From Deltaproteobacteria bacterium (GTDB taxonomy: Bacteria; Desulfobacterota; Binatia; Binatales; Binataceae): a stretch of DNA of 64,000 bases. The position numbers were made by a program, and so were the translations under genes. Numbering within the stretch: the stretch's first letter is position 1; each line of letters starts with the position of its first letter. The notes beneath the pieces were generated by a model. The model did not search any database and was not told the origin of the DNA. It saw only the letters and a program-made list of their open reading frames with translations. The stretch spans positions 1-64,000 of the forward strand of contig PMOH01000316.1 in the NCBI GenBank assembly GCA_003161515.1, written 5' to 3'. This document shows positions 1 through 7,034 of the stretch, piece after piece.

Positions 1-222
1 CGCGCCTGCGAGGTTGGCGCCTTCGAGGTTGGCGCGTGCGAGGTACGCGCCTGCGAGGTTCGCGCGTGCGAGGTACGCGCCTGCGAGGTACGCGCCTTCG
101 AGGTTCGCGCGTGCGTCAACCGCCTCGACGACGGAATTACGCAGGGTGGTGGTTGCCCTGGCGCGATACAGTTCAGCGCCTAGGACGGATTTGATTACGA
201 TTGCAGAATCTTCTACAGCCAC
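1..222 (-). CDS. Pentapeptide-repeat protein, C-terminus outside the window
   Basis: Read on the minus strand from GTG at 222 (Shine-Dalgarno GGAGGG about 7 bases upstream), about 40 ordinary residues lead into an uninterrupted series of A(N/Y)L(A/E)(G/R) units such as ANLEGAYLAGAYLARANLAG. This is the A(D/N)LXX signature of pentapeptide-repeat proteins, which fold into a right-handed quadrilateral beta-helix. Some members mimic DNA and protect or inhibit gyrase, but no such role can be deduced here. The repeats continue past base 1. The gene overlaps the end of its upstream neighbour (213-392) by ten bases, so the two are probably co-translated. Confidence 0.8.
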   Translation of the reverse strand, partial: MAVEDSAIVIKSVLGAELYRARATTTLRNSVVEAVDARANLEGAYLAGAYLARANLAGAYLARANLEGANLAGA

Positions 223-392
223 GTTGGTCCCTCCGCCGCTTGAGCGTGCGGCTGTTGCGGTTCATCCATCGGCACGATGCCGATGTCGAGCGTTCCGTCG
301 GGCGCGTTGCCAATCGCCACGCGGCACGGCACGCCGACCGTGAGCATCAGCATTTGCCCAGGTTTGAGTTTATGATTCGTCTCCTCGGCCAT
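213..392 (-). CDS. Small hypothetical protein, 59 aa
   Basis: Start ATG at 392 is chosen over an upstream ATG at 416 because it is preceded by the leader AAGGAGAATCGAATC, shared almost exactly by four other leftward genes in this block. The product begins MAEETNHKLKPGQ and has one compact beta-rich stretch ending in GTLDIGIVPMDEP. It has no cysteines, membrane segment or recognised domain. Its stop overlaps the pentapeptide-repeat gene start, indicating one operon. Confidence 0.55.
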   Translation of the reverse strand: MAEETNHKLKPGQMLMLTVGVPCRVAIGNAPDGTLDIGIVPMDEPQQPHAQAAEGPTWL

Positions 393-476
393 GATTCGAT
401 TCTCCTTTGGGCTCATCAGTGGGCGATTCGACGCCCAGACCCGCAGTTGCGGGTTTCGCCCTACTTCACGTAAGGT

Positions 477-1040
477 TCAGTCCATGGGCCATGCAGCGTC
501 CGCATCGGCGTCGGATAGAACCTCTCCACACTCGACACAATGCACGTCCTGCATATCATCCGCGTGGAGGTGGTGGCCCTTGTGCGGGCCTTTGTCGCCC
601 TTATGCTCCCACGAGCTGAGGTGTTGTTTGAGTTTGTAGCCCCACTGATTAGCCATTATCGACCCCCTGTTCGCGAGCCGGTCGCGAATCTCATCCGCGA
701 GTCGGCTGTTCTGATTTGCCGGCCTGCGCCATCCCGCGAAGTCGCGCCGAATCTCGGTCAGCGTGCGCTGATGCTTCTGCATCTCGCAGACTTGGCGATT
801 GATCGAACGCCCAGCCTCGCGCGATTGTTCGATCGCGATTGCATGGTGCGCACCGAGCTCGACGATCTCATGCGTCTTGCTGAGTATCTTGAACATCGCC
901 CGATCGACATGCTTCTCGCATCGGAAGATCGGAGCCTTGCCCTTTTTGCGGAGCATCACGGTCGCCGGGAAATATGCTTTGTGCATATCGCACGGTGGCT
1001 CGCTCCACGCCTGGGGAATCTGAACTGCCGCGTTAGACAT
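477..1040 (-). CDS. Hypothetical protein with C-terminal CxxC zinc knuckle
   Basis: ATG at 1040 (MSNAAVQIPQAW) overlaps the stop of the upstream gene 1033-1221 by eight bases, so translational coupling is likely. The track start at 1157 is rejected because it would lie inside that neighbour. The 187-residue product has a Cys/His-containing N-terminal half (CDMHKAYFPATV, FRCEKHVD), a basic helical middle and a C-terminal CVECG motif. A second in-frame ATG near 656 follows AGGGGG and could produce the last 60 residues (MANQWGYKLKQ...) separately. No family recognised. Confidence 0.55.
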   Translation of the reverse strand: MSNAAVQIPQAWSEPPCDMHKAYFPATVMLRKKGKAPIFRCEKHVDRAMFKILSKTHEIVELGAHHAIAIEQSREAGRSINRQVCEMQKHQRTLTEIRRDFAGWRRPANQNSRLADEIRDRLANRGSIMANQWGYKLKQHLSSWEHKGDKGPHKGHHLHADDMQDVHCVECGEVLSDADADAAWPMD

Positions 1041-1221
1041 TGCTGCCGAAGACCTCGACTGTGACGTGGATCGCCGCCGGAAACTTCCCGTCGGGAAATG
1101 CTCGCTTCTCGACATAGAGCGAGGCAATCGGTGAATCTGTGTTTGCCGCATCGACATCGAAGCGGACTGTGTTTTTGGTGATGCGCGTTTGTTTCAGCAC
1201 CACGCTCGCGATGTTGCCCAT
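1033..1221 (-). CDS. Small hypothetical protein, 62 aa
   Basis: Starts MGNIASVVLKQTR behind the shared leader CAGGAGAATCGAGTC. The sequence reads as a small beta-strand protein (VRFDVDAANTDSPIASLYV, then AAIHVTVEVFG) without cysteines or membrane segments. It is followed by, and overlaps, the zinc-knuckle gene 477-1040. A hairpin terminator lies just upstream, so it probably starts a new transcript or relies on read-through. Function unknown. Confidence 0.55.
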   Translation of the reverse strand: MGNIASVVLKQTRITKNTVRFDVDAANTDSPIASLYVEKRAFPDGKFPAAIHVTVEVFGSNV

Positions 1222-1252
1222 GACTCGATTCTCCTGTGATTTGGATTCGTCT

Positions 1253-1299
1253 CTCTAATAAAAGAGCCCGCAGAGCCGATTAAAGAGACCCTGCGGGCT
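1253..1299 (-). terminator. Rho-independent terminator, leftward
   Basis: A perfect nine-base inverted repeat AGCCCGCAG / CTGCGGGCT (1265-1273 and 1291-1299) is followed on the minus strand by CTTTTATTAG. It lies downstream of the VWA gene and upstream of gene 1033-1221, so it would end or attenuate transcription between them. A second hairpin (GGCCGT...ACGGCC, about 1332-1358) lies nearby without a T-run. Confidence 0.65.
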
Positions 1300-1397
1300 A
1301 TCCGCCGCACCACACATCCCCAGAAAGTTTAAGGCCGTTCGCCCCATTGCGAGACGGCCCGTTCCCGATTTCAGGGGAGTTAGAAACCGGTACGTCT

Positions 1398-1970
1398 CTA
1401 GAGTCTAATCACGTTGCCCGATGGCGGCGGGAGCATCAGAGCGACCGCGCCCGCGAACCCGAGGGCTTTCTGACTCAGATCGAAAGTTGAGAAGCGCCCG
1501 TGTCCGATGTGCGCCAGCTCGCGCATGAAGGCTTCCGCTTCGGGGTTCGCCTCGCCGATATAGAGCGTGTCGATAATGCCCGAGGTCTTGCGCGCGAGGC
1601 TCAAGGTGTCCTCGGGATCGGCCACCGCGCCGTCTGACATGACGAGCGAATAGTCGGGCCTGCGAGTTACCAGAATGCGAAACGCGGTGCTCATGTGAGT
1701 GGTCCCGCCGCTCCACAATTCGTCGGCTGATTTGAGTTCGCGAGCCGATGAATCGAATCCGATGATGCGGACCTTGCCGGAATATGGCGCGAGGGCCTGG
1801 CGCACGCAATCTTGACGGCGCATCCCACGTTCTGGCGTGGGTGATTCCATAGAGCCTGAGCAATCGGCGATTACCCAATCGCCACCGAGCGCGTCCGATA
1901 ACACAAGCGAATTGGCGTCACTGGATTGACGCGCGAGTCGTGAATTGTTCCTGAGAGTTAGGCTTGACAT
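1398..1970 (-). CDS. von Willebrand factor A (VWA) domain protein
   Basis: ATG at 1970 (MSSLTLRNNSR) is preceded by the shared leader CAGGAGAATCGAAATCACA. The longer upstream start is rejected. The 190-residue protein is essentially one VWA domain: strand WVIADCSGSM carries the MIDAS motif DxSxS at D36, S38 and S40, the threonine is in WSGGTTHMS and the third metal ligand is in SLVMSDGAVAD. VWA domains bind Mg2+ and mediate protein-protein contacts. In phages they occur with MoxR-type ATPases or in tellurium/colicin-type modules, but no such partner is next to this gene. Exact role unknown. Confidence 0.75.
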   Translation of the reverse strand: MSSLTLRNNSRLARQSSDANSLVLSDALGGDWVIADCSGSMESPTPERGMRRQDCVRQALAPYSGKVRIIGFDSSARELKSADELWSGGTTHMSTAFRILVTRRPDYSLVMSDGAVADPEDTLSLARKTSGIIDTLYIGEANPEAEAFMRELAHIGHGRFSTFDLSQKALGFAGAVALMLPPPSGNVIRL

Positions 1971-2104
1971 TGTGATTTCGATTCTCCTGATTCGGTTTGG
2001 GCGTTTTGTCGTGACACAGAGTCTATATTGGAAAAAGCGTACCAAGCAGATTGTGCCGGCGCCGCATGGCATCCAAGATGCATACATACGGCGCCGGTTG
2101 CCCT

Positions 2105-2425
2105 TCAGGAGTCTAGGAATCTTTGGGGCTTGTAGACTAGGTGACGTTGCGCGAGGGCAGCGACCAGAGACCGGAAAGCTAGGTCGGTGCGAAACCAGAC
2201 TTGCGCGCCAGCAATCGGGCCAGCCGCGCGCAACGTGATTAGCGGTTCCTCGCGATGCTGACCTTTTGCGAAGCCTGAAAATTCAACGCGCGCAATCGAA
2301 TCTCCTAAGTTGAGAGATAGTCCTGTGTAGGCGTCAAGTTGAGCCGACCATTCCGCATTGCACGGTGCTACTTGAAAGAGAACACCATGCGCGATCACTT
2401 TCAGCGCTAATTCACTGGCAGTCAT
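2105..2425 (-). CDS. Hypothetical protein, 106 aa
   Basis: ATG at 2425 (MTASELALKVIAHG) shares the ATGA overlap with the stop of upstream gene 2422-2676, which is why this start is preferred over 2488. The product is a mixed alpha/beta protein with a central stretch LSLNLGDSIARVEFSGF and a basic C-terminus (LAQRHLVYKPQRFLDS). No recognised domain. Confidence 0.5.
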   Translation of the reverse strand: MTASELALKVIAHGVLFQVAPCNAEWSAQLDAYTGLSLNLGDSIARVEFSGFAKGQHREEPLITLRAAGPIAGAQVWFRTDLAFRSLVAALAQRHLVYKPQRFLDS

Positions 2426-2676
2426 TTGAGTATGAAGACTCGCGCGAGCATCAGGACAGTTACAATCAAGGCAGACATCAGGAGGCAAAAGATTGTTGCG
2501 GCCTGTCCGTTCAATCCCATAGTCTCTTGATGGTCCAGAATCGCGCGATCGCTTGCGCTTAATTCACCGCGCAAGTCGTGCGAATGATAGCAAGGCCAGC
2601 ATGTGAGCAAACCCTTGCCCTTGCGTCCGTTGCAGAACGGGCAGACTAGTGAATTTCGAATGAGCGGATAATCCAT
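2422..2676 (-). CDS. Small zinc-knuckle membrane-anchored protein
   Basis: Starts MDYPLIRNSLVCPFCNGRKG behind GGGAGAATTGAATC. The N-terminal third contains two CxxC pairs (CPFC and CWPC, 17 residues apart), the spacing of a zinc ribbon. The C-terminus is a single hydrophobic helix (FCLLMSALIVTVLMLARVFI), so the zinc module probably faces the cytoplasm from a C-terminal membrane anchor. Translationally coupled to 2105-2425. Function unknown. Confidence 0.55.
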   Translation of the reverse strand: MDYPLIRNSLVCPFCNGRKGKGLLTCWPCYHSHDLRGELSASDRAILDHQETMGLNGQAATIFCLLMSALIVTVLMLARVFILK

Positions 2677-2720
2677 GATTCAATTCTCCCTGAATGAAAG
2701 TTTCGGGCAGACACATCAAT

Positions 2721-2752
2721 AGAGAACGCGCGAGCTATTCCCGCGCGTCTCT
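2721..2752. other. Hairpin between leftward genes
   Basis: AGAGAACGCGCG pairs with CGCGCGTCTCT across a nine-base loop (one bulged base). It sits between genes 2799-3473 and 2422-2676. There is no clear T-run on the minus strand, so terminator function is uncertain. It could instead be an mRNA processing or stability structure. Confidence 0.4.
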
Positions 2753-2798
2753 ATCGATAGTGTTTCGTCTCATTTCAGAGACTCATCAGTGCTTTTCG

Positions 2799-3473
2799 TT
2801 ATGCGACTTTGTGTCCGTAAGCGTATCCGTTCCCATTCGCGCGCATGGTGTTCCAAGCGCGTTTGGCAGCATGCGAGCGACACGCGCACGTTACCGCGTC
2901 ACCATTGCAAGATGACTGAGAGGCAGACTTGCGCGCGCTACTCTTAGATGACGCACGGTCAGACATTCCAGAATCCTTCCGCGCATTCTGATATTCCGCG
3001 CGGGCCCACTGTGATGCGCGTTCTGACTGTTCCATCTTCTCGCGCAAGGCATCGAGTTTCGCGCTAGCGGCCTCGCGCGCGGCCTTCTCAGTAGCTTTCC
3101 GCAGTGCATCCTGTTTTGCAGCGTCGGCGGCCTCTTGGGCTCGCTTTGCACGTTCTGCACGGACCTTTTCTTGCGCGGCCTTCTCCGCGGCCTTCACATC
3201 CGGAGCAAATGCACGGTCGATTAGTTCAGCATCGACTAGCAGATACTTATCTGCGAGCGATTGCGCGAGTTTGACCGCGGACACCATTTCATCCTGAGTA
3301 CATCCGTTCTCTATGGTCTTACGGCGCAAGTAAATGACCTTTTCGATTTTCGAGCATCGAGGACAGTTACGGTCAAACTTCCCTAGTTGAAACATGGTCG
3401 CGCAACCGGCTTTGTGATCCAGCGTGCTCCCTGCATTCGTTCCCGTGTCTGATTGATTCGTTGAAGTATCCAT
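2799..3473 (-). CDS. DUF2786-like domain protein with coiled coil
   Basis: ATG at 3473 follows CAGGAGAACGAATCAA. Residues about 37-85 contain CPRC followed by IEKVIYLRRKTIENGCTQDE and MVSAVKLAQSLADKYLL. This resembles the DUF2786 pattern, in which a helix ends in (A)xxLxxKYgL. Residues about 95-150 form a long Ala/Lys/Glu coiled coil. The C-terminal 60 residues are Ser/Arg rich with a cysteine cluster (SSCNGDAVTCACRSHAAKRA). DUF2786 proteins are common in phages and of unknown function. First gene of the leftward block. Confidence 0.6.
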   Translation of the reverse strand: MDTSTNQSDTGTNAGSTLDHKAGCATMFQLGKFDRNCPRCSKIEKVIYLRRKTIENGCTQDEMVSAVKLAQSLADKYLLVDAELIDRAFAPDVKAAEKAAQEKVRAERAKRAQEAADAAKQDALRKATEKAAREAASAKLDALREKMEQSERASQWARAEYQNARKDSGMSDRASSKSSARKSASQSSCNGDAVTCACRSHAAKRAWNTMRANGNGYAYGHKVA

Positions 3474-3627
3474 TTGATTCGTTCTCCTGTAGGCAATTTA
3501 GGCAGACACTATCGATTGAGTTTTCAATCGTCGCTCGCATCTCACTGCAAGTGTTCCGTCTCGCCGGAGAATCAAGTCTTAGTTGATTTACTCTCTGTCC
3601 GAGCAAACATGGTTATCGGTAATGTTC

Positions 3628-3656
3628 AAACTACAGACTAGTGCGTAATTTGTCAA
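3628..3656 (-). promoter_or_regulatory. Candidate sigma70-type promoter for the leftward block
   Basis: On the minus strand a perfect TTGACA (3651-3656) is separated by 17 bases from TAGTTT (3628-3633). It lies about 155 bases upstream of the first leftward gene in an otherwise AT-rich, gene-free stretch. The -10 match is weak (3/6), so this remains a candidate. Confidence 0.4.
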
Positions 3657-4266
3657 GCGACAATCTGCATTTATTTCGTTCTCTGTATGATTATCGAACG
3701 TATATAAGGCATATTTCTTTTTAATCAGTGCGTAGCATGTACATAGGGACTAGTCCGCAGTGCGCTACAGGCGCGATGTGAGCCCCTTCCCTTACTCTCT
3801 TACTATGATCTCTCTTGTATCATCACAGATGCTTCATATGGGTATGATGCTATGAGATAGAGTTTCTATGCTCTTTCCTGTACGCACTAGTCGCCACGAT
3901 AGAACGGATTCGCATCCCTCGATACATAGAGCACATCTTGCGTTATTTTGTCGCTTCAAGGCCTAATTCAGTACTATCATGCCCGTAGCATTGTATTGAG
4001 AATACAACGTCACGCTTTCGGGATTGTCCTTTGTTTCATTGATGTTTATGCCGATTACTCCATTGCCGGGTGGGTGCCCTCGGCCAATGGCGTTTCCGTG
4101 CGGGCAGCGGCGTCCCCGCGTAACTGGGGTAAAATTTAGGGAAATTGGGAAGGAATTGCGAAAACCGGGAGGAGAAATTACAGAAAAATAATTACAGAAT
4201 TTTGGAGAACGTGGAATCCGGGGCTTGTTCTAAGGGTGGACGGGGGAGTAATTAGTTTTTCGTACC
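3657..4266. other. Intergenic region, AT-richer than surroundings
   Basis: About 600 bases separate the leftward and rightward blocks. I see no convincing gene. The only open frame (3948-4139) lacks a ribosome-binding site and has unusual composition. The stretch contains TA-rich runs and a direct repeat AATTACAGA near 4177 and 4192. It is a plausible site for control or replication functions, but nothing specific is recognisable. Confidence 0.5.
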
Positions 4267-5394
4267 GTGGGTGATGAACAGATGAACAGATTGAAGCCAG
4301 AGAGAAGAGCGGAAGTGGAGCGGCGGCTGCGAGCTGGGGAAGGGGTTCGACAGATTGGGGCAGAGACGGGGGTGTCGAAAGAGACGGTGAGTCGGATCGC
4401 GGCAGAGATGGGGATTAAGTTCGGGGGACCAGGGAGCAGACCTCGAGCAGGGGGCCGTGGGGTAGCGGTTCCCGGGCCGCGCGAGCCCCGAATTGAATTA
4501 GGGCTGACGCCAATTCAAACTGGAGACCCGATTGGGGAGACGATCGAAGCTTTCGAGAAGCGCGTGGGGGAGATAGACACAGAGTTGGCAAGCTTGGGGC
4601 CGCGGGTCGAGGTGCTGCAGGCCGAGGCAGCTCAGTTGAGGAAGGCGACGGAAGCGCTGTACGAGGTGTTTCACACGAAACCATCGTCGGGAGCTTCGGG
4701 GACGATACACCCAGCGGAAAGAAAAGGTCATTGGGGAGACGGCGAGGTCTATCACCCGACGTACGGAGGCGGCGCAGCGAAGCGGACGACGACTACGTGG
4801 TGGATCCGGTATTACGCGGATGGAAAGCGAATTGCGGAAAACGCGCATACGCGCGACGAGGGAGTGGCGCGCGCGTTGGTGCAGTCGAGGGGATTGACCC
4901 GCAGCATCGGGCCGAACTTGCGACAGCGGATCGCGGAGAGGAACAGTTCCGGAAGGGTGGCCGAGCGGATTAAGGCTCCGGTCCTGAAAACCGATGAGGG
5001 GAAACCCTCCGCGGGTTCGAATCCCGCCCCTTCCGCCAAAATATCTGGGAATGGCGGGGCGCCACCGCCGGAAAAACGTGCAAGCACGGCCGGCGGCGTC
5101 GAAGCCGGCGCATCAAGCTCCGTCACCCTGTCGGCGTCGATCGCGCGCGAGATCTCGAGCAGCATGACGGCGCGCGTCAAACCGCCGATACAGCCTGCAC
5201 GGCCGCGGCCCAAGCCAGCAGCGCCTCAACTGAGCGCCAGCTTACCGGAGGGTTCGCGGCTGAAATGGTCGGACAAGCAGAACAAGATGGTGATGACGGC
5301 GCCGGATGGGACCGAATTTGCGCCTGACCCCGGCCACGGCCCGAAAGAGGCGAACAATTGGAAGCCGCACTTCGATGGACTCCGGAATGCGTAG
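4267..5394 (+). CDS. HTH protein / integrase-arm-like ORF running through a tRNA gene
   Basis: The frame opens at GTG 4267 (or ATG 4282, MNRLKPERRAEVERRL). It has a helix-turn-helix at about residues 25-50 (VRQIGAETGVSKETVSRIAA), then a short coiled coil. Residues about 178-208 (TTTWWIRYYADGKRIAENAH then TRDEGVARALV) closely resemble the arm-binding N-terminal domain of tyrosine integrases. That similarity stops exactly where a 38-bp sequence copied from gene 10133-11017 begins (4883). The frame then reads through a complete tRNA-Ser and ends in a lysine-rich tail. Whether one protein is made across the tRNA is doubtful. It could be a chimera or decaying gene, or two genes. Confidence 0.4.
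   Translation: MGDEQMNRLKPERRAEVERRLRAGEGVRQIGAETGVSKETVSRIAAEMGIKFGGPGSRPRAGGRGVAVPGPREPRIELGLTPIQTGDPIGETIEAFEKRVGEIDTELASLGPRVEVLQAEAAQLRKATEALYEVFHTKPSSGASGTIHPAERKGHWGDGEVYHPTYGGGAAKRTTTTWWIRYYADGKRIAENAHTRDEGVARALVQSRGLTRSIGPNLRQRIAERNSSGRVAERIKAPVLKTDEGKPSAGSNPAPSAKISGNGGAPPPEKRASTAGGVEAGASSSVTLSASIAREISSSMTARVKPPIQPARPRPKPAAPQLSASLPEGSRLKWSDKQNKMVMTAPDGTEFAPDPGHGPKEANNWKPHFDGLRNA
4883..4920 (+). repeat. 38-bp copy, antisense to the papain-like gene
   Basis: These 38 bases match the reverse complement of 10591-10628 at 37 of 38 positions. The single difference is C versus T within GACC(C/T)GCAG. The match ends abruptly on both sides and has no flanking target duplication. In the gene at 10133-11017 the segment encodes an integral part of the fold, so that copy looks ancestral and this one derived. 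Confidence 0.85.
4951..5038 (+). tRNA. tRNA-Ser (anticodon TGA), possibly degenerate
   Basis: A complete class II cloverleaf with encoded CCA. The acceptor stem is GGAAGGG/CCCTTCC, the D arm starts GCCGAGCGG, and the long variable arm GAGGG-GAAA-CCCTC is typical of serine tRNAs. The T arm is GCGGG-TTCGAAT-CCCGC, with discriminator G and then CCA. The anticodon loop reads CCTGAAA, giving anticodon TGA with C at position 33 where U is almost invariant. The anticodon stem also has a C27-A43 mismatch. It is unusually placed inside an open reading frame and 30 bases after the 38-bp repeat. Could be a functional phage tRNA, a decaying one, or an integration landmark. Confidence 0.85.
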
Positions 5395-5587
5395 CGAGAT
5401 TCGTGTGGATTGCGGTATTGAGGGTTGCGGGCGTCCATTCTATGCTTTGGATTTATGCAACAAACATTGGGCGCGCCCACGCGGTCAGCCTCATGTCCCT
5501 GCTCAGTATTTTCTTCGCATCATGTGGTATTTGGGCCGGTGCGCCCGACATCTCAGTGTGCGTCGGCGGGCAGCATCAGGGCCGTAA
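5387..5587 (+). CDS. Small zinc-finger protein of the HNH-associated type
   Basis: Starts at ATG 5387 (MRSEIRVDCGIEGCGRPFYA), overlapping the preceding stop (ATGCGTAG). The motif C-x3-GCGRP-x7-LC-x2-H-x2-R is the short zinc-binding element often found alone in phages or at the start of HNH/endonuclease-like proteins. No catalytic HNH residues follow, so it is probably a small DNA- or RNA-binding zinc protein rather than a nuclease. Confidence 0.55.
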   Translation: MRSEIRVDCGIEGCGRPFYALDLCNKHWARPRGQPHVPAQYFLRIMWYLGRCARHLSVRRRAASGP

Positions 5588-5694
5588 TTCATGGCAGCCG
5601 CTCGTATATGTCTGTTCGAATTGGGATTCCAAACCGTAGTGCTCGCATTCGGGGAGCGCTTGGTGTATGACTCTCGAAACGGAGGACGGGTTTT

Positions 5695-6372
5695 ATGGAC
5701 GGATTGACGGAAGGGCGCATTGTTCACCTCGCACGGCCGAACGAAGTCAAAGACCACTGCCTGGCGGCGATCGTTACTCGAGTGTTCGAACCGGGATTTG
5801 GACGTCCGGTGGGCTTCGACTCGCTGGGACGCGCGATCGATGCGCAGGGACGCCTGGTGCAGTTCGACTCAGCCGGCGTACCGCTGGCGCCTGGCTCGGC
5901 GGTGCCGGTTCTTCATCCCGCGCGCCAAGTCATGCCGAACGCGCCAGCCGCGGTCACGGATGACGACGCAGACTCGATTCGATTGCGTGTGCGTGATGGA
6001 GCCCCCGTCGACGAGCGCGTGATGGTTAATCTGCATGTGTTCAAAGACGGCGCGCAGCAATTCGTGACCGGCGGCGGTATCCAGCAGACGCTTCATGTGC
6101 GCGGCGTTTTCGAGGCTCCCGAAGGCGAGCTCCTGGAAAATACCTTCCACGATCCGCGCAACTGCCCGCGCCTGCACCCCGAGGTGATCGCCGAAAAAGC
6201 GGCCGCCAAAGAGCGCGACCGGCTCGCCAGGGAAAATCAGACCGACGACGAAGCGCGGCGGATTCGTGAGCTTCACGAGAGCGGCGAAGTCCAAGCCGGG
6301 CAGGCCGAACAGGTCAAACTCGTCGGACAGGCCGACAATTCCGAGCGGAGCACCTTCGGGGAGCAGCATTAA
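5695..6372 (+). CDS. Hypothetical phage protein, 225 aa
   Basis: ATG follows ACGGAGGACGGG. The N-terminus (MDGLTEGRIVHLARPNE, then CLAAIVTRVFEPG) resembles a widespread small phage protein of unknown function that begins with a GRIVHY/V-type motif. The central part is beta-rich (RVMVNLHVFKDGAQQFVTGG). The last 60 residues are charged and helical, rich in Glu, Lys and Gln. No catalytic motif seen. Confidence 0.65.
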   Translation: MDGLTEGRIVHLARPNEVKDHCLAAIVTRVFEPGFGRPVGFDSLGRAIDAQGRLVQFDSAGVPLAPGSAVPVLHPARQVMPNAPAAVTDDDADSIRLRVRDGAPVDERVMVNLHVFKDGAQQFVTGGGIQQTLHVRGVFEAPEGELLENTFHDPRNCPRLHPEVIAEKAAAKERDRLARENQTDDEARRIRELHESGEVQAGQAEQVKLVGQADNSERSTFGEQH

Positions 6373-6377
6373 GCCAT

Positions 6378-6674
6378 ATGGGAAAGAAGAGCACGCTTGA
6401 GCATCCGGCCGTCGGCAGGCATCGCACGGGCAACGGCTATGCGGCCATCGCTTCATCTGCTGTTAAGGAGACGCGCGAGCGCTGCCAGCGCTACTTCGCC
6501 CACTGCGAAAAATGCGCGCGCTGTAAGAAGGCGGGGCCGGGTAAGCATTTCTGGAACAAGCGTTCTTGGATGTGCCCGGTCGGCTGGCTCCTCTTCATCG
6601 CCTGGTACGGCGAGCGCGAGTACGAGGCCGCGACTGCGATGGCCCGGCGGAAAATAGTATCTGCCAGTGATTGA
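6378..6674 (+). CDS. Hypothetical basic cysteine-containing protein
   Basis: Begins MGKKSTLEHPAVG five bases after the previous stop. It carries CQRYFAHCEKCARCKK, a cluster suggesting a zinc site, and later WMCPVGW with a hydrophobic patch. It ends just before the control region of the XRE gene. No recognised family. Confidence 0.45.
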   Translation: MGKKSTLEHPAVGRHRTGNGYAAIASSAVKETRERCQRYFAHCEKCARCKKAGPGKHFWNKRSWMCPVGWLLFIAWYGEREYEAATAMARRKIVSASD

Positions 6675-6710
6675 CACTATGACCGACAGCGAGTAATAAC
6701 TGTCGGTCAT
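6671..6710 (+). promoter_or_regulatory. Promoter with operator palindrome for the XRE gene
   Basis: Perfect TTGACA at 6671-6676, 17-base spacer, TAATAA at 6694-6699. An 11-base perfect inverted repeat, ATGACCGACAG (6679-6689) and CTGTCGGTCAT (6700-6710), spans the spacer and -10 and ends exactly at the ATG of the XRE gene. There is no Shine-Dalgarno sequence, and transcription would start within a few bases of the ATG. Inference: a self-repressing operator with a nearly leaderless mRNA. Confidence 0.6.
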
Positions 6711-7031
6711 ATGAGCCAACTAACTCACTGTCCTAGCTGCGGCGACAAGATCATGCCGGACCCGGCTGACTTCAAGGAAACCCGCACCGCCGCCGGATTG
6801 ACTCAGCGCGATATGGCCAAGCTGCTCGGCGTCAAGGCCAGCCACGTTGCTTATCTCGAGAGTGGCCTGCGCCATCCGAGCGGAGAACTGATCCTGAAGT
6901 TCAACGCTGTCCGCGACAAGCTCGCCGCGCGCACCGAGCGCAAGGCCGTGCGCACGCTGAAGCAAGTGCATAAACGAATGCAGCAACAGAATAAGCGGCG
7001 GCCGAAGTCTAAAGTCAAAAAGGCGGCTTAA
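6711..7031 (+). CDS. XRE-family regulator with N-terminal CPxC knuckle
   Basis: An N-terminal CPSCGDKIMPDP precedes a helix-turn-helix of the XRE/Cro type: FKETRTAAGLTQRDMAKLLG, then VKASHVAYLESGLRHPSGE. The arrangement recalls HigA/MqsA-like antitoxin-type regulators. The last 40 residues are strongly basic (KRRPKSKVKKAA). It lies directly after an operator-like palindrome overlapping its own promoter, so autoregulation is likely. It could be a lysogeny or early-late switch regulator. Confidence 0.75.
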   Translation: MSQLTHCPSCGDKIMPDPADFKETRTAAGLTQRDMAKLLGVKASHVAYLESGLRHPSGELILKFNAVRDKLAARTERKAVRTLKQVHKRMQQQNKRRPKSKVKKAA

Positions 7032-7034
7032 CTG

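Noticed and set aside
14..343. Rightward frame coding ARYAPARFARARYAP repeats
   Set aside because: It is the antisense shadow of the pentapeptide-repeat gene on the minus strand, which has a Shine-Dalgarno sequence and a recognised repeat.
3948..4139. 63-codon rightward frame in the intergenic region
   Set aside because: No ribosome-binding site, atypical composition and no domain. It lies in an AT-rich control-like stretch.
4883..4920. CRISPR array near the tRNA
   Set aside because: Only a single spacer-length match. No repeated direct repeats occur on either side and no cas genes are present.
5011..5038. Second copy of the tRNA 3' end as an attachment site pair
   Set aside because: I looked for GGGTTCGAATCCC-like sequences elsewhere in the window and saw none, so attL/attR cannot be claimed.
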